From assembly GCA_028023455.1 (NCBI GenBank), contig JAQFVV010012489.1:3161881-3225880 (forward strand): a stretch of 64,000 bases of DNA. Reading direction: 5' to 3'. The DNA comes from Epiperipatus broadwayi (lineage: Eukaryota > Onychophora > Udeonychophora > Euonychophora > Peripatidae). The translations under genes and the position numbers were made by a program. The notes under the pieces are model-generated. The model searched no databases. It worked only from the letters and a program-made list of their open reading frames with translations, and was not told the origin of the DNA. Below are positions 47,725-59,783 of this stretch, piece after piece; positions within the stretch are counted from its first letter, which is position 1, and each line of letters begins with the position of its first letter.

Positions 47725-50110
47725 TTTATAACTGCTTATTTATATTTTATTTTAATTTTAAACAATAAATATATATTATAAATGTATGACATGAATATTA
47801 GGTAAAAAAATTAATTTACAATATTTCTCATCCATCATATGATAAATAACATGTTAAGTCTTGTAATGCTATCACCAAACTTTTGGCAAACAGAAGTTGT
47901 TTATTGAACTCATTATTTATCTTAAGGTGAGTGGAAAAGATTATAATTCTTAATTCATTACAGACATTATAGCTTAATAATTTTAATAAACTTGTAAATA
48001 ACTATTGTACCCATGCGAATATAAACTTTTTCTTGGAGCAATTAAATCCAAATTTGTTACTACAATAATTCACAAATCAGATTCCATAAAGAACCACATT
48101 TAACAAAACTTGCAAACAATACTCACTTTTTCATATCTAAATACAACTTAGAACTTATTTACATTTTTTTTAAAGAGATGTTTTAATTAAGGGAATAACA
48201 TGCTGTAATTTTATACGTACATTTATATATATATATTATAGTGATGGAAAGAGTCTGAATTAGAGAAAGGCAATAAGTTTCTACATTCTTGGCTATATAT
48301 TAACACACCAAATGTAAGAATACATAAATAATTACATGAAAATCATCTTATGGAAATTACAAACATGAAGCCAATCTTAGGAATCAAAGTAATGGGATAA
48401 AGTGACTATACTATAATAATAAAAAATTATCATCATTTTCAAATATTATATAATCATAAAAACAACAACAATGATAAAAAATAAGTCCTAATTTTATGTA
48501 AGTGCAATTCATTCAAGAAATGATAATGGATAAATTTCCAGGTACGGCATCTATCTATAAATCAATGTTCTTTTGGTCAGCTAAAGGGTCATCTGTTAAA
48601 GATTGTGTTCTTTGTATATAAATAGAATGTAATCTATTTATTACAGGTATCACTTCTTTAATAACAATATCATCTTTTCAGACCGATGTCTGAACATTTC
48701 TATAGAAATAATATATTAGACTTTCTACCTATTATTGCTTCCAATTACAAAACAAGTATATGCCATGAAGATGAAATATATACATTGAGATAAAAATGAG
48801 GGAAGAAAATAAATAGGCTTTACTATTGATAGTAACAGTTTTATTATAACAACAACTATTAATACCTTCTGGAAGTATTATAATTTCTTTCCAATTGTTT
48901 ATCAAGGAATACACCCACTGAAGGAAACCCTTGGGAATACTGTGTTAATACCAGATTTAATTGATAAACTAGATGAAGTATTTATGTCATATTAGTCAAA
49001 ATAATTGGACATGATTAAGTTACCAGCCAGGGGCAAATAAAAGATGAAATATTCCTGACAGAGTTAAGTATGCATTTTTAAAAATATCTAGAACTAAATT
49101 AGTAATAGATAATAACAGAACTAGGTGTGAATGGAAAAGCATATATCGTACTCAAAGAAAAATCTTAAAGCATGTTTGAATAAAATTTTAATTGAAAAAA
49201 ATGATTGAAACTGAGCAATACTAGTTAATATCACTTTTATGTAGTGTTAAAAAAATTAAACAGAGTGATATATATGTTAAAAAAAGATTATATTTATACA
49301 TGTATAGAATAATAGTGGCCTGATAGCATGAATGAAAGCATTATCTATCATCTGGAATTGAGAAAATATATAAAACAAGTATAAGAAAGTAAAACCATCT
49401 CAGAAAATATTTAATAAAAAATAAATATGCATGGAGAGTAAATTGTTGAAGAAAAGATGGAATAAACATTATTGCATTGGGAAGTATAAAACGTTTGTGG
49501 CAGATAATATTATTCTATTTTTATAAAGAAAATGGGACATGCTTTTTTTTAATAATAATAGTAATAAAAATAAGCAAGGGATCAGTTGAATGCTGAATTA
49601 TTACAAGCACAAGGAGCATTTAAATTGAATGTATAAGATGCAGATAATCTTTAATTACTAAAGAAAAAACCTGCTATCTTGACAATAACCCAATATCATG
49701 TGAATTTTTATAATTGTAATAATCTTCAGATGAGACAAATTGAGCAAAAGTGATAATAATATTGACGTGCAACTAGTCTGAATTATGTGAAATGATTGGA
49801 ATACCAGTAAAAGTTATTTTTTTTTAGGAACTTGTATTTTTTTTTTTTTTTAAAAAAAGCTTGCAACATAATATATATATATTAATTCTATACTTTATAC
49901 ATAGCTGTTATTACAAAAGAAGAAAGGGAAATAGATCAATAGATAATGAAATTAATAATTGAGTTAATTTGTTTGTCTATGTCATTAATTATTTTTATAA
50001 GTTGTTTTTATAAAATATTGTTAGATAATTAAAATAAAGTGATATGATTAATGAGTTAATGAAATATATTATAAAAGTAGTTAACAATATGTATGTTATG
50101 AAGGGGATGG
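47725..50110. other. AT-rich stretch, nothing recognised
   Basis: TA runs at 48,226-48,236 and 49,870-49,880. No domain or repeat recognised. Confidence 0.4.
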
Positions 50111-50114
50111 CTTT

Positions 50115-50315
50115 GTGTTTAAATATACAATATATCTTAACAACAATATATCTTCTGTATTTTTGGAGCATTCCATGAAATCTGGACACAATTTTACTCC
50201 TGCCAATCCTGCAATTATATGCACTGAATCAAATGATCATAAGAGGAAAATAAAAGAAGCATTCTATATTAATGGAAATATTAATGCTATAAATAAAAAA
50301 AGACATTTGCTTTGA
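50115..50315 (+). pseudogene. GIY-YIG endonuclease C-terminal fragment of a Penelope-like element
   Basis: The frame contains SSVFLEHSMKSGHNFTPANP, then IICTESNDHKRKIKEAFYI and INAINKKRHLL before the stop at 50,313. EHS-x-x-SGH-x-F and KRKIKEA-x-YI are hallmark blocks of the C-terminal half of the Penelope GIY-YIG endonuclease. The N-terminal GIY/YIG strands are not recognisable. The family A palindrome with two hammerhead-like motifs lies about 550 bases downstream, which is where a Penelope terminal repeat would be expected, though the link is unproven. Confidence 0.8.
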
Positions 50316-50319
50316 TATA

Positions 50320-50865
50320 TCGAAGAAATGGCCCACGTAACACGTGCTAATTTAAATATCTTTGTATATATTTTATTATGTATTTTTAAGAAAGCTATGA
50401 TTATGAGGCATGGATCCTTGAAAACGTTTAGCTTATTTTTATATTTATTTATAACTTCTCTTTTCTAACTTCACTTTTAATTTTTTGTGTTTATTTAATA
50501 TTGAAAAGGAAATTTGATCTTATGTTTTATAATGGACTTTCCATAGGTTGAGGACATATGCTGGTAAAAAAATAAAACATGAATGAAACAGAATTCAAAG
50601 AATTGACTATATGACAAAACATTTATGGTTCAGAGATTCAATAAAAATTCAATTTTTTGAAATTTTATTGAATCTCTATGACATAATTTTATTTTGTTTT
50701 ATTTATGTTCTATTTTGTTACTGTTATTTTACTTGCATTATAAAACACTAAATAGTATTTTATCTGTAATAATTAGTTAATGCTAAAATAAATGCTTAAT
50801 ATTAGAACATGAAATCATGTTCTTAATAATGTTTTTTAATGTATAATTTATCATTAATATATACA
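50320..50865. other. AT-rich stretch between endonuclease fragment and palindrome
   Basis: No coding content. It may be the decayed 3' untranslated part of the Penelope copy. Confidence 0.35.
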
Positions 50866-50980
50866 TATTAAAACAGGCAAAACTCACTATATATATTGCC
50901 ACACACAGCAAGCTAGAGTAATCAATGGATGCCAGAAGGCTTATGCATAAAATCCCCATCTAGTGCCTACTCATCCAATA

Positions 50981-51022
50981 TCCCCAGACTAGTTTCTGGC
51001 TTACAGCCTTCATCAGTGAGGA
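50981..51022 (-). ncRNA. Hammerhead ribozyme-like motif, family A, minus copy
   Basis: On the minus strand: stem I TCCTCA, then CTGATGA (51,010-51,016), stem II A-GGCT-gta-AGCC-A, GAAA, the self-complementary ACTAGT as stem III, cleavage triplet GTC (50,987-50,989) and TGGGGA. TCCTCA pairs with TGGGGA in all six positions (one T-G wobble), and GGCT pairs fully with AGCC. The only departure from the usual core is an A-A pair at 10.1-11.1. This is the best-formed copy in family A. The three-base-per-arm stem III implies dimer action as in Penelope hammerheads. Type I topology. Confidence 0.65.
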
Positions 51023-51261
51023 GCCTTGGATCTGAGAACACTGCATCTAGATCTTAGAATCTAATGCAACTCTCCAGCAACTACCTTTTATCCAATTAAC
51101 TACAAAACTATGACTATTTAAGCTAATGGGCTTTGATTGAAAACATTAAGGTGTTTTCAATTTAAGACTCATAGTTTTGTAGTTAAATGGAGATAAAAGA
51201 TGGTTGCTGGAGGGTTGCATTAGATCCTAAGATCTAGATGCAGTGCTCTCAGATCCAAGGC

Positions 51262-51303
51262 TCCTCACTGATGAAGTCCATAAGCCAGAAACTAGTCTGG
51301 GGA
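51262..51303 (+). ncRNA. Hammerhead ribozyme-like motif, family A, plus copy
   Basis: This has the same fold as the minus copy: TCCTCA (51,262-51,267), CTGATGA (51,268-51,274), GAAA (51,288-51,291), ACTAGT, GTC (51,295-51,297) and TGGGGA (51,298-51,303). Stem II has two mismatches here (AGTCCATAAGCCA), so this arm is probably weaker than its partner. Stem I and the core are unchanged. Confidence 0.55.
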
Positions 51304-51429
51304 TATTGGATGAGTAGGCACTAGATGGGGATTTTATGCATAAGCCTTCTGGCATCCATTGATTACTCTAGCTTGCTGTGTGTGGCAATATATATATATA
51401 TATAGTGACTTTTGCCTGTTTTAACAACA

Positions 51430-52825
51430 GTTATACACAAGCATAAGAGGAGGTAGTCATGTGATGTTTATTGGCTTAATATATACATATATAGCTGTTG
51501 TAAATGATATTTTTTATTATTCATTATAATCTATTTTTATATATAATTTACTAATATTTAACTACATATAGCCAGATTACCTCCAGAAAAGGAGATGCAA
51601 AAACAACAGTAATAAAAATGACTTTGGCAAGAACTATTCAATCTAATCATATGTCCATATATATTACACACTGTTTCTTTGGCCTTTCTTTGATGGCATG
51701 TAATGCTTTCTCTATGAACAAAAATCTTAACAATCATACTTTTTGATTCTTTAAATTCTCTGAGTCTTTTATAACTATTAATCTCTTCTGATTTTATTAT
51801 TTAAATAACTAAACATTCAAAATACTTAAAATGTCCTAATGATTCTATTCTATCACAGAATTTAAATCCTAATAACGTTATGAAATTCAACATCTATTTT
51901 TAATATATATGCAAATAATTTTACAATTTTTCTTTTGAATAAATTGTTAATAATCCATTTATTGTCAAAAAACTCGTTGCTTTTTATTATTATTAAATCC
52001 AGACATAATTATTTATATAATTTAAAAAAATTCTATGTTTCAGTAACATGAGTAACTTAAAAATAGTTTGGCAATTATGGGACTTAATTGCAGTTGCAAC
52101 TTAGCAAGAAAAAAATGAAATGATAAAAATTATATTTATACTAATTGGCTGTCATAGATTCTAATTCTTGATCCATCTATTTTAAATTAGAACATATTAT
52201 ATAATCTGCACAAAAATCTATTTCATATATATGCCTGCATAATATTTTCTTGTGATACATTATAACTATTAACTAAAACATGATTCATAAGAGGCCATTG
52301 TTTTAAAGCCTTCTTCTTTTTATTGGAATGATTTTGTATTTCTTATATTAATGCATATTTTTAAAGATAAAGAAAACATTTGCTTTTACAAAAGGAATAT
52401 ATCAAATAATTTTACCAGTTGTGTTAAGAACTTAAGGCAAAAATGAGATCAAATTTTTATTGGCGATACACTAAAACTATTCAATAAGGAATACATGTTT
52501 TCTTTCTTTGATAATTCTAAAACTAATGCTGTAGTAGAAACATTGATAAAATGAATAAAGATACTAATACTAAAAATCTTGAAAATTTCAAATAATGTAT
52601 TCATGAACCTATGCTGAGAAAAAATTAAAACATTTATTTTTATTCCTGTAAATACATTGTGTCTTTCCACTATTAATATTTCTGATATAATAAGAACTTC
52701 TATAAATATTCATCACGTATGGGATTAATAGATTTTTATGAGAATGGCTACTTTTGGAGCACATATTCTAAATGCATTTAAATTTTGAATGCAACAGTTT
52801 GTGAAATAAAACTTTTATTTTTCAA
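51430..52825. other. AT-rich stretch, nothing recognised
   Basis: TAGTCATGTGATGTTTATTG at about 51,450 is a family A flank also seen at 36.65 kb. Otherwise no feature. Confidence 0.4.
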
Positions 52826-52831
52826 CTAACT

Positions 52832-53090
52832 ACAATTTTGGACATATAAATATTCAGACATTTATAAAGAAAAGGTAGATGTACGTAGTTTTAAAAATTG
52901 ACTTTATTTATGCTGAGCATGCTTTCAATACATTGGGTATCATAATCATATCTCTTTTACATTTGAGCCATGATTATGATACACAACATATTTAAATCAT
53001 GTTTTAGCATGATTATGGTCAATTTTTAAAACTACATATATCCACCTTTTCTTTATAAATATTTGAGCATTTATATGTCTAAAATTACAA
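52832..53090. repeat. Inverted repeat with nested hairpin
   Basis: Arms of about 71 bases (52,832-52,902 and 53,018-53,090) share TTATAAAGAAAAGGT and GTAGTTTTAAAAATTGAC, inverted. The spacer holds a second hairpin, GTATCATAATCAT (52,937) against ATGATTATGATAC. This is a palindromic element of unknown family; no hammerhead core was found. Confidence 0.88.
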
Positions 53091-53094
53091 TTGC

Positions 53095-54685
53095 AAAAAA
53101 AAGTGATAATTTATGGAATGAATTACATCTAACTCCAAGTAATTAATTATTGATTATATTTACTCATTGATGATAAAAACTAAATAGATCCAGTCTGCTA
53201 TTCCTCTCACAATCATTATTGTATCACTGCTAAGAGTTTTACATTCTCTCTCCCCTTCACACTCACGCACACATACATAAAAGAAGTAATTAGTAATTAA
53301 AAATGTGATTGCACAAACATAATATTATTGCCAAAATTAGCAAAAAAGATAAATACTAGTATAAAAAATTTATAATGGCAAAGCTTAGGCTGCATAAGCA
53401 CAGGAAATAAATAAAAAAGCCTGTTTGTTCCAGAAATAGAACTTGCCATCGTTTATAGCATCATTTTTCTTTAGGCAACAGCGATTTTATTAGTATCAAA
53501 AGTAAGACCTTATAATTGATGATATGGGTGCAGAAGAAAGTTCTTCTAAATGATTATTCATTATAATAAAACTTTCTAACTGAATGCTATTTTATAATTT
53601 TTCAACTGTAGCCTATTAACAAATTAATTTCAACACTCTTTGCTGTATATTAGAAACATATATATTTTAGGTTGCAGTTATTCAAACTTGTTACAAATAT
53701 TGACCACACTGATGTTTATGTAAACAAAGTAAAAAAAAAAACATTATTATTAACAGAAATAATTAAATAAGATACAGAAATAATTTATTTTTACTATCCA
53801 CTTTATAAAAAAAAAAATCAATTATTAAAAATTCAAAACAATGTTTGAAATACTGAGTGGGAAAGAAATAAAAATTTTCAAGTGTAACACTATTCTATTG
53901 TTTGTAGTTATATATAAAAAAAAAGATGCCACATATTTTGTGGGATGTCTTGATTAAATGTATTTTGAAACAATGAATACACTGAAAGTCAGACATACAT
54001 TTCATTTCAATTTTTAAATGCTTAATATAATAATTTTCCATTTGCAAATGCTAATTGAATGACTTTATTTCTTGAGAATTCATAAGTCGTTTGAGTGCAC
54101 AAAATGACAGAAATCAATCAGATATTTTATACTCCACAGTGTGAAACTCTACCACAGCACTAAAATATGCAGGACATTTTTTGTTTACATATATAAAGTG
54201 GTCAATTATTACTTTATAATGCAGAAACGATGGCATGCAATTTAATAAATACACCCCCCCCCCGCACATGTGATGTTTATTACAATGAACAATTTTACAT
54301 TGAAAAATATTATAATGCAGCATATATTTTTTAAAATAAAACCAAAATTTTACAGTGAATGCAGAGTCTGGAATGAATATTGATACATACTACTGGTTAA
54401 AGTACAGTTTATGTGCAAAATGTTTAAGGAAACTTAATGCTTTCAATAGAGTGACAGACAATAAAATTACTATCTCTTTAATTATATATTCTAATAGAAA
54501 TATAATTTTAGCCATAAGTCAGCAAAGTAAAATGAGAGGTCCAGTGTGTAAAATATAAATAAAATAATCTTATAATATTTCTATATTTAAAAATTTTTGA
54601 TTTGTGGTTTTTTTAAATAGTTGTGTTGGGTATAATTTTACTTTTAGTTGTGGAACTGAATGGATTATTTTAAATATATATATAT
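53095..54685. other. AT-rich stretch with a poly-C run
   Basis: A run of C lies at about 54,254-54,263. No gene recognised; frames at 54,114-54,558 have no family character. Confidence 0.4.
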
Positions 54686-54831
54686 ATGAAAAACAAAAAA
54701 CACAAGTTAAAAAACTTGCATACGCTTGTATTTATGACTATAGATGGCGTTATACCAAAAATACCTTCAAGCGTTTGTTTGTTTACATAAACGTCAGAGC
54801 GAGTATTTCACTATCTCTAACTTAATTTCCA

Positions 54832-54875
54832 CCTTCATATCATGATTTCAAGCTATTTGCTATCATCAGTGAAGG
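54832..54875 (-). ncRNA. Hammerhead ribozyme-like motif, family B, minus copy
   Basis: This is the inverse of the 55,394-55,437 motif with the same sequence over the whole fold: CCTTCA, CTGATGA, AGC-aaata-GCT, GAAA, ATCATGAT, A, TGAAGG. The two copies face each other across the compound palindrome. Confidence 0.62.
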
Positions 54876-55393
54876 ACAGGATTAAGAAATTAGATCTAAA
54901 ACACAAACTCTGAGCGTTTAAGAAACAGTTTCTATTCAGCTTGCAAGCGTGAATCTTTTAGTCTGATATCAGTTCAGCATCACCACATAGTAGAAGTCTC
55001 TGCAATATATATCATTGCAAGAAAGACCTCAAAGGTGGAAATTAAGTTAGAGATAGTGAAATACTTGCTCTGATGTTTATGTAAACAAACGCTTGAAGGT
55101 ATTTTTGGTATAACGCCATCTATAGTCATAAATACAAGCGTATGCAAGTTTTTTAACTTGTGTTTTTTGTTTTTCATAAATGTACCTTTGAGGTCTTTTT
55201 TGCAATGATATATATTGCAGAGACTTCTACTATGTGGTGATGCTGAACTGATATTAGACCCATGTAGCTATCTGGCATGCGATGCTGAGTTTGAAGACAT
55301 TACGTGTCTAAAAGATTCACGCTTGCAAGCTGAATAGAAACTGTTTCTTAAACGCTCAGAGTTTGTGTTTTAGATCTAGTTTCTTAATCCTGT

Positions 55394-55437
55394 CCTTCAC
55401 TGATGATAGCAAATAGCTTGAAATCATGATATGAAGG
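55394..55437 (+). ncRNA. Hammerhead ribozyme-like motif, family B, plus copy
   Basis: Stem I CCTTCA (55,394-55,399) pairs perfectly with TGAAGG (55,432-55,437). CTGATGA follows at 55,400-55,406, then stem II T-AGC-AAATA-GCT-T, GAAA at 55,420-55,423, and the eight-base palindrome ATCATGAT (55,423-55,430) that would form stem III, internally or between two RNAs, with cleavage after ATA (A at 55,431). All core residues are present. The only flaw is a T-T pair at 10.1-11.1. The AAATA loop of stem II resembles loops of known natural hammerheads. Confidence 0.65.
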
Positions 55438-55539
55438 TGGAAATTAAGTTAGAGATAGTGAAATACTCGCTCTGACGTTTATGTAAACAAACGCTTGAAG
55501 GTGTTTTTGGTATAACACCATCTATAGTCATATATATAT

Positions 55540-58190
55540 ATCAATCACTATAAAATTTCAAAAAATAAAAGATAAACTAAACAAATTACACCAAATTCAA
55601 ATTTAAAAACTAGCTAAAATTTAAAAATTAAAATTTCACAACCAATTGGTTTAATTCAGACTTCTCAAGGGCAAAGGAATATAAACACATATACTAAATG
55701 GATTTACCATGTATTTCAATTGCATTCTAATTACCTTTAATATCAAAAGATCCCTTAGATAAGTTAATAACTTCAATATAATCCATATTTAATAATACAC
55801 ATTCTTTTTTTATCTTATTTTTAAAGAAATCAACTTTAGTCTGTTCAAACATAGTTTTATGACTTGTATTTTTTTTCATAGATAAATAATATAAAATTAA
55901 GATATTTATTTGTATACTATTTTTATAAACTTTTACTTTCCATTTATATTAATAATATTTTGACCAATATAAAATTTCATACAAAATAAAGAAATAGTAT
56001 AAACTTTTGCAGAAATAGTATTTTTATCAAATGTCTCTTTTGTCCTTCATGCTATTTTATCTTAATCCTAAATAAAATATAATGCTTTTTAAAAACTTAA
56101 ATATAAAGATAGAAATAAAATATGATTTTATTTCTTTGCTTTTTGAATTTTCTTTTTATAAAGATTTAAAAAAAAGAATTATAATTTTGTTTGGGAATAA
56201 GAAAATAGCTTGGAGAAAGGGTGTTATTTTAAATAATTTTACTGAATAATACAAAAGAGATATTTGATAAGAATACCATTTCTGGAGTAGTCTATATTAT
56301 TCCTTGTTTTTAAAATATATAGATAGGTCAATATAGTATGAGCTTAAGTGACAGACCAAAAGATTATAAAAGTAAAATAAAAGTAATCATAGTTCTGCAC
56401 ATTATATACTTATTACAGACTATAATAGTTTTTTTGAGTAGAATGAGATGAAGAAATGGATTTAAAACCTCTCTATTATTAAAAAAAATATTATACTGAA
56501 GCTTTTGATTTATTTAAAAGTTTTTTTGTTATTCAAGAGAAGTGGAATGTAGTTGAAAAATATAGGAAATATTTGTGTTGTGTTTGTATTTCTTTGCATT
56601 TGAGAAATCTGTTTTGGTAGTGAAGTCAATGGATTGTGAAATTTTAATTTTTAAATTTTGACCAATTTTCTAAGCCTGAATTTGGCATAATTTGTTTATA
56701 TATTTCAATTTGTGCCAAAATGATACAATAATGAAGGATATTGTAAAAAACAATTATAACAATTTTAGCAGATTCAGCCCCATAGAACATTTATAAAAAA
56801 AGTTTTAGTCTGTTTAACTTCATAGAAAACAATACATATACATTTTGACTTTAACAATAATGTTTTAATACACCTTTGTCTGAATTTAAGCAAATTATTC
56901 TAATCGTATTAGGAAATATGTGAAAAGATTTGGTTTCTACCTTTCAGATAATTCAAGTAAATCCACAATTGACCAATAACATTTTAAAGAGATAAAATTT
57001 GATTAGTCAGTTCTACCAAAAATTTTAAACACAGATAGCTGTGATTATTCAATCAATGTGGGCAAGGCTTCAGCAAAATGCAGCTGGAAAAATATTTTTA
57101 ATTAATTTATTAATACCAATATTTCATTCAGAGGACTGAATTGTTTTTTTAGTAGTCTCAACTAGCATAGAATGGCCATATAAATGCACTGGTATTTATT
57201 TATGCAAAACTATCTTCCTCTCAGAAAACTATTCTTAGCATACTGATAATTGATTGTGGACTGTAGAATATATTATTACACCTGTTACATATTTAAACTT
57301 TTTGCTCCACATATATATAACTGATGTAAAAGTTTATTAACCATAATCTGAAATCACATGCTGCTTATTTATTTATAATATTTCATAATCAATTTTATGT
57401 ACGAACTAAAATTTAATTCATAATATAAAACTGTCCATGCATGAGAGAACTTATATCAGCATAAAATATAGCATAACTGATATTTTCAGATTCATTACTT
57501 GTTTAGGATAAAAAATAATAATAAAAGAATATAGAAACAGAGCTTCCAAATATCATGGACTATAAAATGAAAAGTAGTATGTCGTTTAAGGCAGCTATAA
57601 AATTCATTGCTATAATAAAATTATAATTTACTGTTATATATGTATACATAAATAGCTATATAAAAGAAATCTAATAAGATTTGTTTGCGACTTTTCTTCC
57701 GTTTGCAAAATGCATTGAGTTTACTTTTATCTAATAAAAAATGCAAACAATATTATAAGATTTTAAAATATCATAAAATTCCTGCATCTGTTTTCAATTT
57801 ACAAGAATTAAAAGCTAATCTATGCTTATTTTAGTAAATAGAATTTATATAAAAATTTAATTTACTTGAATCTTTTTCAATTGCACGAGAACAAATTACT
57901 ACATGAAGATCAACCAATGATTTTTTATTATTGTAGAAATTATAAAATTTCTTTCAGTAAATAATTTTCCTTATAATGAGATTATTTTTTTTTTAAAAAA
58001 TAAATATATTTGAATGGAAACAAAAGTAAATAAAAATAAAATGACTACTTAGCCAATAAAACCGTTGACTTTTTTTTTTTTTTGTTATTGTTAGTTTATT
58101 TTTGTCATTGTTCATAAACATTAAATAACATTAAATTTATTAGCAGACATTAAACAAATAATAAATGGTATAGAAACAAACATATATTAC
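55540..58190. other. AT-rich stretch, nothing recognised
   Basis: No recognisable coding relic, repeat family or RNA gene on either strand. Confidence 0.4.
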
Positions 58191-58193
58191 AAA

Positions 58194-58229
58194 GTCTGTC
58201 TCTCTCTCTTTCTCTCTCTCTCTCTCTTT
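58194..58229 (+). repeat. CT-rich microsatellite
   Basis: An imperfect run of CT dinucleotides of about 35 bases. Confidence 0.9.
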
Positions 58230-59100
58230 TGGCAAAGCATAATTTATAACCATAGATTAAACTGAAGGGGGCTAAAAATTAGTGATACAAATGTTCCATA
58301 ATATGTCACTATCTACGAATTTAATGAAGCAAATTTCAATTACTCATGATTTAAAAAGTGTTAAAATAAAAGTTAAATTAATTAAAATTTCATAAATTTA
58401 CATACATGAATTTTCCAAACTTCCACCTGTAAATGTATTATTAAGAATCATATTCGACATTCATTTTCTCACACTGTCATGTGATTGCTTTCTCCTTTCC
58501 AGATTTATGTTTGTTTTCATAATTGTATTAATCATTTATTATTTATTTTTGCTGATGGTTAAATTTGATATTTATCAATTAAATTGTGTGTATATATATT
58601 TAAAACATATATATTATATAAACTGTGCTATTATCACAATTGGAAATAAATGGCAATGGATTTAATGAAATAATTGTATTAATAAGTAAAAAAAAAATGA
58701 AATAATAGTTACAGTTTCTGAAAAGGATTCATGAGAAAATATGAAAAAAAGAGAGACAATAAACACTAGTAAACACTGAGAAAAAATTATCATGGTATCT
58801 AAAAAAGTACAATACCTTCAGATATTGGATGGCTGCATCAAACTAAAACCATAGTCTTTTGTTTAAAATCATTGCATCATCACTCATATGACAAATCCAA
58901 CGTTGCAATTTAATAAGCTTTGGTAAAATAGGATTTTAAATTACTACAACTTGTGCATCATAATTATTTTTGTTATGAAATAAAATCATATTTAAATCTT
59001 CTAGAAAAATTAATCATGGAAGCAATAAGGAATATTTAAACTTACTGAAGAAAATATATAAATAAATAAAAAAACAAAATACAATTACTTTATTACAACT
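58230..59100. other. AT-rich stretch, nothing recognised
   Basis: No feature supported. Confidence 0.4.
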
Positions 59101-59102
59101 GC

Positions 59103-59142
59103 TTTTAATATTTCAACTAGAGGACTGGTCTTCATCAGAAAA
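59103..59142 (-). ncRNA. Weak hammerhead-like motif, possible fifth family
   Basis: On the minus strand TTTT, CTGATGA (59,132-59,138), a stem II with ACCAG against CTAGT (one mismatch), GAAA, ATAT as a minimal stem III, T, and AAAA. The core is intact, but stem I is only T-A pairs, and no second copy was found in the window, so chance is possible in AT-rich DNA. Confidence 0.3.
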
Positions 59143-59149
59143 TACTGCC

Positions 59150-59780
59150 AAATGACTCCCTTCAATATTTAAACATTAAAAGCCATATGTATCTCTGATA
59201 ATGTAATAATCTCTTATAGATTAATAATCTTTTTATATCAATTTATTGCTGGTCTATTATGGTAAATATATATATATATATTTTCAAAAAGTCAAAAAAA
59301 AACTTTAACTATTTTCTTATACAACTTTACACAAAAAAAATAAACTGTTATATTAAATCTCAAATTGAATTAATTAATAATTAATTAATAAAAAATAAAG
59401 CATTAAGAAATTATGTAATTTTCAAAGATGTATTAGTGTCTATGTTCATGTTTATACCATGAGGATATAAAATCTTAAATGTACAAAAAAAATAAAAAAA
59501 ACATTGTTTTATATCTATTGTGTAGGAAAAATTATGTAATATGACAGCTCTTAAATCACGAATTTACTGATCTGGTAAATTGAACTATTTAGAAATTGAT
59601 CTGTTTTATTTTTATGTAAAATGTCAAATCTATGGTTCGTTATTATAATAATAATGTAAAATTTGCTTTACAAAATAGGAAATATAATCAGCAACCAATT
59701 ATAAATATTACTGAAATTTAATCTTAAGAAATGTCTATTTTGTGTTTAAATCTATATATTATTCACAAAAATAAGATAGT
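59150..59780. other. AT-rich stretch upstream of the Penelope RT relic
   Basis: It may contain decayed upstream reverse transcriptase sequence, not recognisable. TA run at 59,268-59,281. Confidence 0.35.
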
Positions 59781-59783
59781 GAA

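Larger units (their letters stand above)
50868..51424. repeat. Long palindrome, repeat family A
   Basis: Two arms of about 270 bases run from TTAAAACAGGCAAAA to GCCTGTTTTAA with a centre near 51,146 (GAAAACATTAAGGTGTTTTC). By eye they match over most of their length with scattered substitutions and a microsatellite length difference. Older copies are at 41.2-42.1 kb and end fragments at 36.6 kb, so the palindromic form is a family trait rather than a local accident. Each arm holds a hammerhead-like motif. Confidence 0.93.
54688..55532. repeat. Compound palindrome, repeat family B
   Basis: Seven blocks occur in the order A (54,688-54,835), B (54,836-54,962), C (54,965-55,035), A inverted (55,034-55,177), C inverted (55,184-55,256), a unique 50-base spacer, B inverted (55,307-55,434), and A inverted (55,436-55,530, cut at a TA microsatellite). 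Copies are nearly identical, so the element is young or gene-converted. The outer A-B-C series and its inverse make a stem of over 300 bases with an extra A copy at the apex. Open frames here are repeats of the A block and not a gene. Confidence 0.93.
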
